64,000 bases of DNA from Paracoccus limosus. Its GTDB lineage: Bacteria; Pseudomonadota; Alphaproteobacteria; Rhodobacterales; Rhodobacteraceae. The stretch covers positions 115,165 to 179,164 of the forward strand of contig NZ_WMIF01000005.1 in assembly GCF_009711185.1 (NCBI RefSeq), in the 5' to 3' direction. Both the position numbers and the translations under genes were made by a program. The number at the start of each line of letters is the position of its first letter. Within the stretch, counting starts at the first letter, position 1. Under the pieces are notes generated by a model. The model was not told the origin of the DNA. It saw only the letters and a list, made by a program, of their open reading frames with translations, and made no database searches. Shown here piece by piece: positions 8,015-16,979 of this stretch.

Positions 8015-10303
8015 TTACTCGGCGACGCAATCGGCGTAGAAATGGATCCGCCCGTCCGGCCCGACCTCTTGCACCAGACCGTGGATATCGGTTTCGAAAC
8101 CGGGGCACTCCTGCGCGAATTCGCGGTTGAATTTCAGGTATTGCACGATCTTTTCGTTAAAGACCTCGCCCGGGATCAGCAGCGGGATGCCCGGCGGATA
8201 GGGCGTGACCAGACTGGTGGTGATGCGCCCCACCAGATCGTCGATCGGCACGCGCTGGGTGGTGCGCTGCGCGATATGGGCGAAGGCGTCGGTGGGCTTC
8301 ATCGCCGGGGTCAGGTCGCTGAGATACATCTCGGTCGAGAGCACGGCGACATCGTATTTGGCATAAAGCGCATGGACGTGATCGCACAGGTCGCGCAGGC
8401 CCATCTGCTTGTAGCGCGGCTGTTTCTGGCAGAATTCCGGCATGACGCGCCACAGCGGCTGGTTGCGGCCGAAATCGTCCTTGAACTGTTGCAGCGCGGT
8501 CAGCAGCGTGTTCCAGCGGCCCTTGGTGATGCCGATGGTGAACATCACGAAGAAGCTGTAAAGCCCGGTCTTTTCGACCACGACGCCATGTTCGGCCAGA
8601 TATTTGGTGACGATGCTGGCCGGGATGCCCCATTCCTCGAAGCGGCCATCAAGGTTCAGGCCGGGGGTGATGATCGTGGCCTTGATCGGGTCGAGCATGT
8701 TGAAGCCCGGCGCCATGTCGCCAAAGCCATGCCAGCTGTCCTCGCCATCGCGCTGCACGCCCTCGGCGTCGGTGCGGCGCAGCACCCAGTCCTTGGTGCG
8801 GCCGATGCCCTCTTCTTCCAGCTCTTCGGGGCCCCAGACCTGGAACCACCAGTCGTCATCGCCGAATTCGGCATCGACCTTGCGCATGGCGCGGCGGAAA
8901 TCCAGCGCCTCAAGGATGGATTCCTCGACCAGTGCGGTGCCGCCCGGCGGCTCCATCATCGCCGCCGCCACATCGCAGCTGGCGATGATCGAATATTGCG
9001 GACTGGTCGAGGTGTGCATCAGATAGGCTTCGTTGAAGAGATGCCGGTCCAGATGCGTGGACTGGCTGTCCTGCACCAGAACGTGGCTGGCCTGACTGAT
9101 GCCGGCCAGCAGCTTGTGGATCGATTGCGACGCATAGACCATCGATTCCTTGGTCCGCCCGCGCTTGCGGCCCATGGCGTGATAGCTGCCATAGAAGGGG
9201 TGGAAGGCGGCGTGCGGCAGCCATGCCTCGTCGAAATGCAGGTTCTCGACATAGCCGTCCAGCAGGCCCTTGATGACCTCGGTGTTGTAAAGCACGCCGT
9301 CATAGGTCGATTGCGTCAGCGTCATGATGCGCGGCTTGACGGAGTCGGCATCGACCCCCTGCAACAGCGGGTTGGCGCGGATCTTGTCCTTGATCGTCTC
9401 GGGCTCGAACTCGCTATAGGGGATCGGGCCGATGATGCCGAAATGGTTGCGCGTCGGTTTCAGGAACACCGGGATCGCGCCGGTCATGATGATCGAATGC
9501 AGGATCGACTTGTGGCAGTTGCGGTCGACGACCACGACATCGCCCGGCGCCACCGTGTGGTGCCAGACCATCTTGTTGCTGGTCGAGGTGCCATTGGTGA
9601 CAAAGAAACAGTGATCGGCGTTGAAGATCCGCGCCGCATTGCGTTCGGATTCGCCGATGGCGCCGTTGTGGTCCAGAAGCTGGCCCAGTTCCTCGACCGC
9701 GTTGCAGACATCGGCGCGCAGCATGTTTTCACCATAGAACTGGTGATACATCTGGCCGATGGGCGACTTCAGAAAGGCCACGCCGCCGGAATGGCCGGGG
9801 CAGTGCCACGAATAGGACCCATCCTCGGCGTAATCCAGCAGCGCCTTGAAGAAGGGCGGCTGGATGCCTTCCAGATAGCTCTTGGCCTCGCGGATGATGT
9901 GGCGGGCGACGAATTCCGGCGTATCCTCGAAGGCGTGGATAAAGCCGTGCAGTTCGCGCAGGATGTCATTGGGCAGGTGGCGCGAGGTCTTGGTCTCGCC
10001 ATAGACATAGATCGGCACATCGGCGTTCTTCCAGCGCACTTCCTCGATGAAGTTGCGCAGGTTGACGATCACCGGGTCCAGTTCCGGGCCGGGGCTGAAT
10101 TCCTCGTCGTCGATAGAGAGCACAAAGGCCGAGGCGCGCGACTGCTGCTGCGCGAATTGCGACAGATCGCCATAGCTGGTGACGCCCAGCACCTCGAAGC
10201 CCTCATCCTCGATGGCCGTGGCCAACGCCCGGATGCCAAGCCCGGACGAGTTCTCGGACCGGAAGTCTTCGTCGATGATCACGATGGGAAAGCGGAATTT
10301 CAT
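8015..10303 (-). CDS. PLP-dependent Orn/Lys/Arg decarboxylase (AdiA-like, biodegradative fold)
   Basis: 762-residue decarboxylase of the bacterial prokaryotic ornithine/lysine/arginine family. It has an N-terminal wing/response-regulator-like domain (~1-140, IVIIDEDFRSENSSGLG), the PLP domain with WHCPGHSGG (~167), FFVTNGTSTSNKMVW (~233), HFDEAW (Asp ~358) and the PLP lysine in YASQSIHKLLAGI (K397), then the C-terminal domain. It would make a diamine or agmatine from a basic amino acid in the cytoplasm. Which amino acid cannot be decided, although overall it looks closest to AdiA-type arginine/lysine decarboxylases. The start at 10303 (MKFRFPIVII) has GAGG six bases upstream and omits seven residues of the longer frame. 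No antiporter is adjacent, so it is not a classical acid-resistance pair. Confidence 0.9.
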   Translation of the reverse strand: MKFRFPIVIIDEDFRSENSSGLGIRALATAIEDEGFEVLGVTSYGDLSQFAQQQSRASAFVLSIDDEEFSPGPELDPVIVNLRNFIEEVRWKNADVPIYVYGETKTSRHLPNDILRELHGFIHAFEDTPEFVARHIIREAKSYLEGIQPPFFKALLDYAEDGSYSWHCPGHSGGVAFLKSPIGQMYHQFYGENMLRADVCNAVEELGQLLDHNGAIGESERNAARIFNADHCFFVTNGTSTSNKMVWHHTVAPGDVVVVDRNCHKSILHSIIMTGAIPVFLKPTRNHFGIIGPIPYSEFEPETIKDKIRANPLLQGVDADSVKPRIMTLTQSTYDGVLYNTEVIKGLLDGYVENLHFDEAWLPHAAFHPFYGSYHAMGRKRGRTKESMVYASQSIHKLLAGISQASHVLVQDSQSTHLDRHLFNEAYLMHTSTSPQYSIIASCDVAAAMMEPPGGTALVEESILEALDFRRAMRKVDAEFGDDDWWFQVWGPEELEEEGIGRTKDWVLRRTDAEGVQRDGEDSWHGFGDMAPGFNMLDPIKATIITPGLNLDGRFEEWGIPASIVTKYLAEHGVVVEKTGLYSFFVMFTIGITKGRWNTLLTALQQFKDDFGRNQPLWRVMPEFCQKQPRYKQMGLRDLCDHVHALYAKYDVAVLSTEMYLSDLTPAMKPTDAFAHIAQRTTQRVPIDDLVGRITTSLVTPYPPGIPLLIPGEVFNEKIVQYLKFNREFAQECPGFETDIHGLVQEVGPDGRIHFYADCVAE

Positions 10304-10482
10304 GGGCATCCTCGCAGGGTGCAAACAGCGGGCGGCAGGGCAGACCGTGCCGGACGAGACGAACCCCCTGCCCGCTTGCGCCGGTCAAGGATCGGATGCT
10401 TTCTTTCCGCTGATCCGCGCAAGGTCAAGGGCCGCCATGCCGCGGAACGCCGCTTGGGCGCGATTGTGACCCAAGGGCGCGG

Positions 10483-11001
10483 TCAGGGTGCCAGAGGTGT
10501 CACACGATCGTCAAGTTGCAGTTGCAAAAACGTCAGATCCAGCCATTGCCCGAACTTGGCGCCGACCTCGCGCATCTCGCCCACGCGAGCGAATCCCAGC
10601 GACTCGTGCAGCCGGATCGAGCCGGTGTTGCCCGCCTCGATGGCCGCGACCATGACATGCCTGCCCTGATCGCGCGCCCGGCCGATCAGCGCCTGCATCA
10701 GGGCCCGCCCGATGCCCGCGCCGCGCCGCGCCTGATCGACATAGACCGAATGTTCGACCGTATGGCGATAGCCGTCAAAGGCGCGCCATGCCCCGAACGT
10801 GGCATAGCCCAGCACGCCATCCTGATCATCGACCGCCACCAGCACGACATAGCCCTGCCGCTGACGCTCGGTCAGCCATGCCAGCCGGTTGGCGGCGTCC
10901 ACCAGCGTCTCGTTCCAGACCGCCGTGGTATGCGCCACGGCATGATTATAGATCGCGGCAATCGCCGCAGCGTCGCGCCCTTCGGCGTCGCGGATCCGCA
11001 T
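10483..11001 (-). CDS. GNAT-family N-acetyltransferase, phosphinothricin acetyltransferase-like
   Basis: 172-residue acetyl-CoA-dependent acetyltransferase. The N-terminal IRDAEGRDAAAIAAIYNHAV is typical of the Pat/YncA subgroup, as are VEHSVYVDQARRGAGIGRALM (acetyl-CoA loop, Q/RxxGxG/A) and AAIEAGNTGSIRLHESLGFARVG. Such enzymes acetylate amino compounds such as methionine sulfone/sulfoximine or phosphinothricin. The start at 11001 (MRIRDAEG) removes nine poorly conserved residues. It begins 23 bp after the D-lactate dehydrogenase stop on the same strand, so the two may be cotranscribed, though no functional link is obvious. Confidence 0.85.
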   Translation of the reverse strand: MRIRDAEGRDAAAIAAIYNHAVAHTTAVWNETLVDAANRLAWLTERQRQGYVVLVAVDDQDGVLGYATFGAWRAFDGYRHTVEHSVYVDQARRGAGIGRALMQALIGRARDQGRHVMVAAIEAGNTGSIRLHESLGFARVGEMREVGAKFGQWLDLTFLQLQLDDRVTPLAP

Positions 11002-11024
11002 GGTCCTGCCCCCGTTCCCGTCCG

Positions 11025-12755
11025 TCAATGGCCGCCGCAGTCACAGCCGCCCTGCCAATGCGCCTTGCGCGAGGTCTGGCCGATGCCGGGGTTCATGGTA
11101 TTGGTCGGATCGAGCGCGCGATAGAACCCGGCCAGCGCCGGCTTGGCGTGATAGAGATGGCCGACGTTATGCTCGGCCGGGTATTCGGCGCCGCGCCGGT
11201 CCAGCAGATCCCACATCGCATGTTCCAGCGCCAGACAATCCTGACCCTTGGCCACGACGTAATCCTGATGGAAGACATGGCAAAAGAAATGCCCGTAATA
11301 GAGCTTTTTCAGGATGGCGCCGTCGATCTCGGGCGGAAGGTGTTCGACCCAGTCGCGGTCATTGCGGCGCAGCGCGATGTCCAGCGCCACGATATCCTCG
11401 ACCTCGCGGGCATGAATGGCACGGTAGCGGTTCGCGGCCCCCGCCACGGCAAAGCGGTGCAGAAAGGCCGCTGCGCCCTCGTCGGGGGTGCATTCGAAAA
11501 AGCCGCCCTGCGCGGTCGGGAACATCGCCGACAGCAGCGCCCGCGCCTCGGCGATGCCGGGGCCGGCCATGCGCAACAGCAGGTGATGTTCATAGCGGTC
11601 GCGGAAATCGTTCATCCGCGCCGGCAGGTGCTGCGGCATCAGCCCGGCGATGCCCTGCGCGATCCGGTCCGACAGGGTGGTGCCCAGCCGCAGCCTTTCG
11701 GTCAGCGCGTCGATGCGCGCCTTGGTGGCAAACAGCGCCGGCACCCGCTGCGCGCCCAGCTTGCGGATGAACAGGAACGTGTCCTTGCCATAGCGCGCCG
11801 CCACGTCATAGGCATCGCGGTGGATATATTCCCCGGCCACCGGCAGGTTCTGGAAATCGGCCAGAATGGTGCGGCGGATCGCGGTCAGCTCGGCCGGGTC
11901 GTTGCTGCCGATATAGAACACCGCCGTCTCGCGCTCGGCCTGAAACGTGTCCAGCCGCACGGCAAAGACCGCAAGCTTGCCGGCGCAGCCCGCCACCTCG
12001 CGCAGCCGGCGCGGGTCGGCGTTGAAGCGCGCGGGCGTGTCGGCATCGACCTGACGCACATGGTCCTGATATTCGTGGTCCGAGGCCCAGGCCTCGGTCG
12101 GCGCGGGCACGGGCAGCTGGCCCGCCTCGACGCGCTGCAGGATGGTTTCCGGGTCGTCGCCCAGATCCAGCCCCAGATGGTTGACCAGCGCGACCGAGCC
12201 ATCGGCGCGCACCTCGGCATAAAGCGACAGCTCGGTATAGGCCGGACCACGCCGGATCAGCGCCCCACCCGAGTTGTTGCAGATCCCGCCCAGAACCGAG
12301 GCGCCGATACAGCTGGAGCCGATCACCGAATGCGGCTCGCGGCCCAGCGGGCGCAGCGTGCTCTCCAGCCGGTCCAGCGTCGCGCCGGGCAGACACAGCA
12401 CCTGCTTGCCCGCCTCCAGCAGATGGATGCCGGTCAGACGCATGACGCTGATCAGCACGATCTCGCGGTCATAATCCTCGCCCCAGGGGGTCGAGCCGCC
12501 GGTCAGCCCGGTATTGGCCGCCTGCACGATCACCGCCCGGCCAGCCGCGACGGCGGCCTGCAGCACGCGCCACATCTCGACCAGCGAACCGGGGCGCACC
12601 ACGGCCGCGACCGGCCCGCCGCCAAAGCGGATGCCGCGGGTATAGCGCCGGGTGGCGCGCGGCGCCGTCAGCACCTCGCCCGGCCCGACGATTGCCGCAA
12701 GCTGGCGCAACAGATCCTGCCGGTCGGGAAGAGAGGGGGTCGTCTGAGGCATCAT
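11025..12755 (-). CDS. dld: Quinone-dependent D-lactate dehydrogenase
   Basis: FAD enzyme of 576 residues, close in length to E. coli Dld, that oxidises D-lactate to pyruvate at the membrane and passes electrons to quinone. The FAD_binding_4 domain shows VVRPGSLVEMWRVLQAAVAA, ANTGLTGGSTPWG and SSCIGASVLGGICNNSGG. The C-terminal membrane-binding domain includes GKDTFLFIRKLGAQRVPALFA, EHHLLLRMAG and EYPAEHNVGHLYHAKP. AAGGA seven bases before 12755 supports that ATG; a second ATG at 12752 is possible. It lies downstream of a glyoxalase gene, so the two probably serve methylglyoxal detoxification, which produces D-lactate. Confidence 0.93.
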   Translation of the reverse strand: MMPQTTPSLPDRQDLLRQLAAIVGPGEVLTAPRATRRYTRGIRFGGGPVAAVVRPGSLVEMWRVLQAAVAAGRAVIVQAANTGLTGGSTPWGEDYDREIVLISVMRLTGIHLLEAGKQVLCLPGATLDRLESTLRPLGREPHSVIGSSCIGASVLGGICNNSGGALIRRGPAYTELSLYAEVRADGSVALVNHLGLDLGDDPETILQRVEAGQLPVPAPTEAWASDHEYQDHVRQVDADTPARFNADPRRLREVAGCAGKLAVFAVRLDTFQAERETAVFYIGSNDPAELTAIRRTILADFQNLPVAGEYIHRDAYDVAARYGKDTFLFIRKLGAQRVPALFATKARIDALTERLRLGTTLSDRIAQGIAGLMPQHLPARMNDFRDRYEHHLLLRMAGPGIAEARALLSAMFPTAQGGFFECTPDEGAAAFLHRFAVAGAANRYRAIHAREVEDIVALDIALRRNDRDWVEHLPPEIDGAILKKLYYGHFFCHVFHQDYVVAKGQDCLALEHAMWDLLDRRGAEYPAEHNVGHLYHAKPALAGFYRALDPTNTMNPGIGQTSRKAHWQGGCDCGGH

Positions 12756-12846
12756 GGCATGGTCCTTGTTGGCCGGGCGCGTCGATCCTAACGCGCGCCC
12801 GGGCGAATGTCAGGGCCGTGCGGCAGATGACATTTGGCCGCAGCCC

Positions 12847-13242
12847 TCACAGATACCGGCCGCCGCGTTGCAGGACTTCGATCTCATAGCCATCGGGGTC
12901 CTGAACAAAGAAGAACCGCGCGATCACCTCGCCGCCGGGGGCGAAATCCACCAGCTTGCGCGGCGCAAGGCCCAGATCGGTCAGCCGGGCGTGTTCGGCC
13001 GCCACATCCTCGACCGAGACCGCCAGATGGCCATAGCCATTGCCAAGCTCATAGGGCAGATCGCGCCCCTTGTTGATGGTCAGCTCCAGCTCGAAACCGC
13101 TTTCGGCATTGGACAGATAGACCAGCGTGAAACTGTCGAAATCCAGCCGCTGCGCCACCTTCAGCCCGAAGGCGCGGTCGTAGAATGCGACCGAGCGCGC
13201 CTCGTCCTGCACCCGGATCATCATATGGATCATCTTGGCCAT
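12847..13242 (-). CDS. Lactoylglutathione lyase (glyoxalase I)-like VOC protein
   Basis: 131-residue single-module VOC metalloenzyme. Alignment by eye to E. coli GloA gives all four metal ligands: H6 (MIHMMIRV), E53 (FELELTINKG), H72 (NGYGHLAVSV) and E122 (DPDGYEIEVL). It should convert the methylglyoxal-glutathione hemithioacetal to S-D-lactoylglutathione. An excellent ribosome site (AAAGGAGG) precedes the ATG at 13242. The D-lactate dehydrogenase gene follows about 90 bp downstream on the same strand; glyoxalase II is not in the window. The C-terminus is slightly shorter than in GloA. Confidence 0.88.
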   Translation of the reverse strand: MAKMIHMMIRVQDEARSVAFYDRAFGLKVAQRLDFDSFTLVYLSNAESGFELELTINKGRDLPYELGNGYGHLAVSVEDVAAEHARLTDLGLAPRKLVDFAPGGEVIARFFFVQDPDGYEIEVLQRGGRYL

Positions 13243-13306
13243 GGGGGGCCTCCTTTCTCATCGCGACCAGCCCTGTCGGGCCGGGGCGGCGCTGTCAAGG
13301 CACCCT

Positions 13307-14509
13307 TCAGGCGGCGGTCTGGCGCAGCGGCTCGGGCAGGCGGCTGTTGCGGATGAAATGCGCGACCCGGCGGCCAAAGGTCAGCTCGAACACATGCTGG
13401 GCGGCAAAGTCGCGCGCGGCACGGGCATGGGCGGCCAGACTGTCGCGGTCGCTGGCCAGCGCGGCGATGCGGCGCGCCAGCCCCGGCGTGTCGCCGATCG
13501 GCACCGTCCAGCCCGAGCCCGATTGCGCCACGATGCCGCGCAGCGCGTCATTGGCATAGCCGATGATCGGCACGCCGCAGGACATGACCTCGGGATAGGT
13601 GCTGGACGGATCGCCCTGCGGGTGGCAGCACAAGAACAGATCGGCGCCCCGGCGCAGATGCGGGATCCAGCCGGTCTGGAAATCCAGCACGCCGCCCAGC
13701 CGCACCCGGTCCTGCAGGCCGCGCGCGGCGATCTGGCGGGCCAGCTCTTGTTCCAGGGGGCCGCCGCCATAGATCTCCAGCCGGAAATCGACGCCCAGCC
13801 GGACCAGCTCGGCCGCGACCTTGGGCAGATCGTCCACGCCCTTCATCGCCACCAGACGGCCGCCAAAGACCAGACGCAGCGGCCCGCCGCCGGCGATCTG
13901 CGTTTCCTTGTCATGCAGCGCCTCGGCCGAGATCACCTCGCCGCCCCGCACGCGGTTGTCAAAGAACAGCAGCGTGTCGGGACAGATCCCGTGATAGGCC
14001 TCATAGGTGGGGGTGCCGCTGCATTGCAGCCCGTCGACATGGCGCAGCATGCCGCGCCGGATGCGTTCGGTCCGCCACAGCCAGAGCAGCCGGCGCAGAT
14101 GGCGCGGCAGCGACAGGTGCTCGGCGGCCAGAATCTGACGCTCGGTGCGCGCGGAATATTCCGACACCAGAACGACGGGCAGGCCCAGCCGGTGGCACAG
14201 CGCCAGCGTCGGGCGTTCGTTGCGGGCCAGAAACCCCACCACCAGCGCCGCATCGGCCAGCCGCGCGGCCAGCGCCTCGGGGCGGTCGGGGCGCAGCTCC
14301 AGCCCGGTCTCGGCATCGCCGGGATGATATTCGACATGGTCCATGTCGGTGGTCGGATGCGTGTCCAGCCGCAGCAGGCTGGTCACCGGCCCGGGCCAGC
14401 ATCTGGCATATTCCGCCGCCCCCTCGACATATTTGCGCGTCAGCACCAGACCGCCGTTCGGCCCCCGTTGCGCCGTCAACGAAGGAAGCAGGATCAGCTC
14501 GTTTCCCAT
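13307..14509 (-). CDS. Glycosyltransferase, GT4 (GT-B fold)
   Basis: 400-residue cytoplasmic glycosyltransferase. The C-terminal GT1/GT4 domain contains LRLVFGGRLVAMKGVDDL (nucleotide-sugar fold start, ~225), IYGGGPLEQELARQ and the donor-site ED..PxxxxExMSCG-like PSSTYPEVMSCGVPIIGYAN. It is the last of three same-strand genes (aminotransferase, GT61, GT4) spaced 12 bp or less, and GGAGAG precedes the ATG at 14509. The set probably adds a modified, possibly N-acylated, amino-sugar to a surface glycan. Donor and acceptor are unknown. Confidence 0.87.
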   Translation of the reverse strand: MGNELILLPSLTAQRGPNGGLVLTRKYVEGAAEYARCWPGPVTSLLRLDTHPTTDMDHVEYHPGDAETGLELRPDRPEALAARLADAALVVGFLARNERPTLALCHRLGLPVVLVSEYSARTERQILAAEHLSLPRHLRRLLWLWRTERIRRGMLRHVDGLQCSGTPTYEAYHGICPDTLLFFDNRVRGGEVISAEALHDKETQIAGGGPLRLVFGGRLVAMKGVDDLPKVAAELVRLGVDFRLEIYGGGPLEQELARQIAARGLQDRVRLGGVLDFQTGWIPHLRRGADLFLCCHPQGDPSSTYPEVMSCGVPIIGYANDALRGIVAQSGSGWTVPIGDTPGLARRIAALASDRDSLAAHARAARDFAAQHVFELTFGRRVAHFIRNSRLPEPLRQTAA

Positions 14510-14521
14510 CTCGCCGCTCTC

Positions 14522-15565
14522 CTAAAGCAGCCGGTCCAGCATCTGCGCGATGTCGTCAAGATCGACGGCGAACCCGCCCGGCTCGGCCCGGCCAAGAACA
14601 AAGCCAAAGCGCATCTCCATGCAGTCGGCAAATTCCTTGTAGGGCATGGCAAAGCGGTCCGGCGGTTGGATCACCAGAAAGGCGCCGGCCTCGGCCAGCG
14701 TATAGATGGCATGGCCCAGATGGCTGCCCTCGACCGCGACCACGACCGGCGCATCCAGTGCGCGGCGCGCGATCTCGGCCGGGGTCAGCGCCTCGGGGTC
14801 CAGAATGTCAAAGCCCAGCCCGGCCAGATAGGCGGTCAGCGCGGCCTCATTGGTCAAAAGGCGCTCTGATCCGGTGCCGCCCCGGCGCAGAAAGATCCCC
14901 GCCGGTGGCTGGCCCGGACCCAGCGCCGCGCGCAGCCGCGCCCGCAGCCGGCGATAGCGTTCGACCTTCAGCGCATTCTGGGCAAAGTCGCGATACAGCG
15001 TCAGCCGCCGGATCAGCACATGCTGGGGCATCTCGGGTTGCGGCAGGTCCAGCAGCGCGCGATAGCCCGGCGCATGCTGATAGGGCTTGACCGGGGCGCC
15101 GATGCGCGGCGCGCCCTCGGGGGGCAGCATCTCCAGCGCCAGACTGTCCTGCATGAAATTGCCGAAGAAATCGGCGCCGGTCCATGTCGCCACCAGATGC
15201 GCGTCGGGCAGCTCGCGGCGCGGCGGCAGGCGCTGGCCGGGGCGCGAGTCGCCCAGACCGACACGCGCCCGCGCCCCCTTGCGGTAAAGCCAGCCGGTGG
15301 CCAGCACCACATCGGGAATCTCCAGCGCCTCGGTCGCGGCATGTTCGCCGCCGCGACCCTCGATCAGCGCCCATTCGGTGTCGCGGTCACGCCAGGGCGA
15401 CAGCGCGGTGATCCGTTCCAGCGCGCCGGCCGGATAAAGCGCGGGCTGCGCGCGATAGGGCACCGCCGGGCACAGTACCCGGCGCGCGGTGGCATGACGC
15501 TCCAGATCGGCCGGGCCCAGACGCAGCGCCCGATGCGCCAGGCGCAGCAGGCTGGCCCGGTTCAT
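14522..15565 (-). CDS. GT61/DUF563-type glycosyltransferase
   Basis: 347-residue protein resembling glycosyltransferase family 61 (DUF563), common in alphaproteobacterial surface polysaccharide clusters. Visible features are TWTGADFFGNFMQDSLALE in the middle, GIFLRRGGTGSERLLTNE (R-rich strand typical of the family) and VVAVEGSHLGHAIYTLA near the C-terminus, matching the GSHGA-type motif of GT61. The ATG at 15565 overlaps the aminotransferase stop by 4 bp (ATGA), which fixes the start; a longer frame upstream would run into that gene. The role in the glycan pathway is inferred from context. Confidence 0.78.
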   Translation of the reverse strand: MNRASLLRLAHRALRLGPADLERHATARRVLCPAVPYRAQPALYPAGALERITALSPWRDRDTEWALIEGRGGEHAATEALEIPDVVLATGWLYRKGARARVGLGDSRPGQRLPPRRELPDAHLVATWTGADFFGNFMQDSLALEMLPPEGAPRIGAPVKPYQHAPGYRALLDLPQPEMPQHVLIRRLTLYRDFAQNALKVERYRRLRARLRAALGPGQPPAGIFLRRGGTGSERLLTNEAALTAYLAGLGFDILDPEALTPAEIARRALDAPVVVAVEGSHLGHAIYTLAEAGAFLVIQPPDRFAMPYKEFADCMEMRFGFVLGRAEPGGFAVDLDDIAQMLDRLL

Positions 15566-16689
15566 GCGACCGGCCTTTGGATGATCCCGATGATCCGCGC
15601 CTGATCGGCGGGGTCCAGATCGGGATAGATCGGCAGGCACAGGATATGGTCGGCCACATCGCGCGCCACCGGCAGATCCTGCGGCGCCGCCGAGGCCAGA
15701 TCGCGATACATCGGCATGTCCGAGATCAGCGGATAGAAATAGCGCCGGGCAAAGATCTGATCCTGTCGCAGCCGGTCGTAAAGCCCGTCGCGGTCCAGCG
15801 GATAGTCGGCCCCGACCCGGATCGGGAAGGCATAGGAATTGTGCCCGTCCCGCGCCGGGCACAGGCAATCCAGCCCCGCCACCCCGGCAAGCCCCTCGCG
15901 GTAGCGGGCGGCGACCGCCGCGCGCGCGGCCAGCGCATCATCCATATGCGGCAACAGCGCCAGCCCCATGGCGGCATGCAGCTCGCTGATCTTGGCGTTC
16001 AGCCCGGTCTCGGTCACCGTCAGCTCATCGACGATGCCGTAATTGCCCATTCGGTCCAGCGCCAGCTTTGTTTCCAGATCCGGCGCGACGATGGCGCCGC
16101 CCTCGAAGCTGTTGAAGACCTTGGTGGCGTGAAAGCTCAGCACCGACAGATCGCCCTCGGCCACCAGAGGCTTGCCGTCCACGCGCACGCCAAAGGCATG
16201 GGCCGCGTCATAGATCAGCCGCAGCCCGTGGCGGCGGGCGACATCGGCCAGCCCTTCGGTGTCGCAGGGGATGCCATAGCAATGCACCGCCATGATGGCC
16301 TGCGTGCGCGGCGTGATCCGCGCCTCGACCGCCGCCGGGTCAAGTCCCATGCTGCCTGCCTGAATATCGGCAAAGACCGGCTCGGCCCCGGCCCAGCGGA
16401 TGGCATGGCTGGTCGCGACAAAGGAAAACGGCGAGGTGATGACCTCGCCGGTGATGCCGTAATGACGCAATGCCACGACCAGACTGATCGAGGCATTGCA
16501 TTGGATCGACAGGTGTTCCACCCCCATCCATGCGGCCAGCTCGGCCTCGAAGCGTTTCAGCATGGGGCCGCCGTTCGACAGGATGCGGCTTGACCAGATC
16601 TGCTCCAGATAGGGCATGACCTCGGCAAGGGGCGGCAGAATCGGACGGGTGACGTAGATCGGGGAATCGACGGCCGGAGAATCAGTCAT
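15562..16689 (-). CDS. DegT/DnrJ/EryC1-type sugar aminotransferase
   Basis: 375-residue PLP enzyme that should transaminate a nucleotide-linked 3- or 4-keto sugar. Key motifs are NASISLVVALRHYGI, SPFSFVATSHAIRWAGAEPVF, IYDAAHAFGV (Asp for the PLP ring, ~161) and SFHATKVFNSFEGG with the PLP lysine K190. The SFHATKVFN form is typical of VioA/FdtB-like dTDP-sugar aminotransferases. It heads a three-gene glycan operon. The start at 16689 (MTDSPAVDSPIYV) was preferred over a much longer frame whose N-terminal part is not conserved-looking. A small hairpin (GGTGC-CTT-GCACC, 16707-16719) lies in the leader. Confidence 0.88.
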   Translation of the reverse strand: MTDSPAVDSPIYVTRPILPPLAEVMPYLEQIWSSRILSNGGPMLKRFEAELAAWMGVEHLSIQCNASISLVVALRHYGITGEVITSPFSFVATSHAIRWAGAEPVFADIQAGSMGLDPAAVEARITPRTQAIMAVHCYGIPCDTEGLADVARRHGLRLIYDAAHAFGVRVDGKPLVAEGDLSVLSFHATKVFNSFEGGAIVAPDLETKLALDRMGNYGIVDELTVTETGLNAKISELHAAMGLALLPHMDDALAARAAVAARYREGLAGVAGLDCLCPARDGHNSYAFPIRVGADYPLDRDGLYDRLRQDQIFARRYFYPLISDMPMYRDLASAAPQDLPVARDVADHILCLPIYPDLDPADQARIIGIIQRPVA

Positions 16690-16979
16690 TTCGGAACTCG
16701 TTAACCGGTGCCTTGCACCTAATTCCCATAGATTAGCGACATTCCCGGCGCCGTCACCCGCTTTCAGCAAAAGCGGCACAAAAGGGCAGATTCCGCGCAT
16801 GTTCCCGCTGAAAAACTCTACCGTTGCGCGATAATGGTGACATTTCTCACATTGCGGCGCGGCAGGCGCTGCGGGGCCCTGCCGCAGTCCTGCGGCGGCG
16901 GCGTCGCGCGCATGGCTGGACAGGCCGGGGCGCACTGGTGCATCAGCGCCCCATCCCGGCAATGAAAGGGCAATCGGCG

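Noticed and set aside
7999..8016. Hairpin CCGGC-AGGC-GCCGG after the decarboxylase gene as a terminator
   Set aside because: The stem is only five strong pairs, overlaps the stop codon and has no T run.
8042..10669. 875-codon plus-strand open frame opposite the decarboxylase gene
   Set aside because: It mirrors the decarboxylase in another frame and shows no protein family features; high GC makes such frames common.
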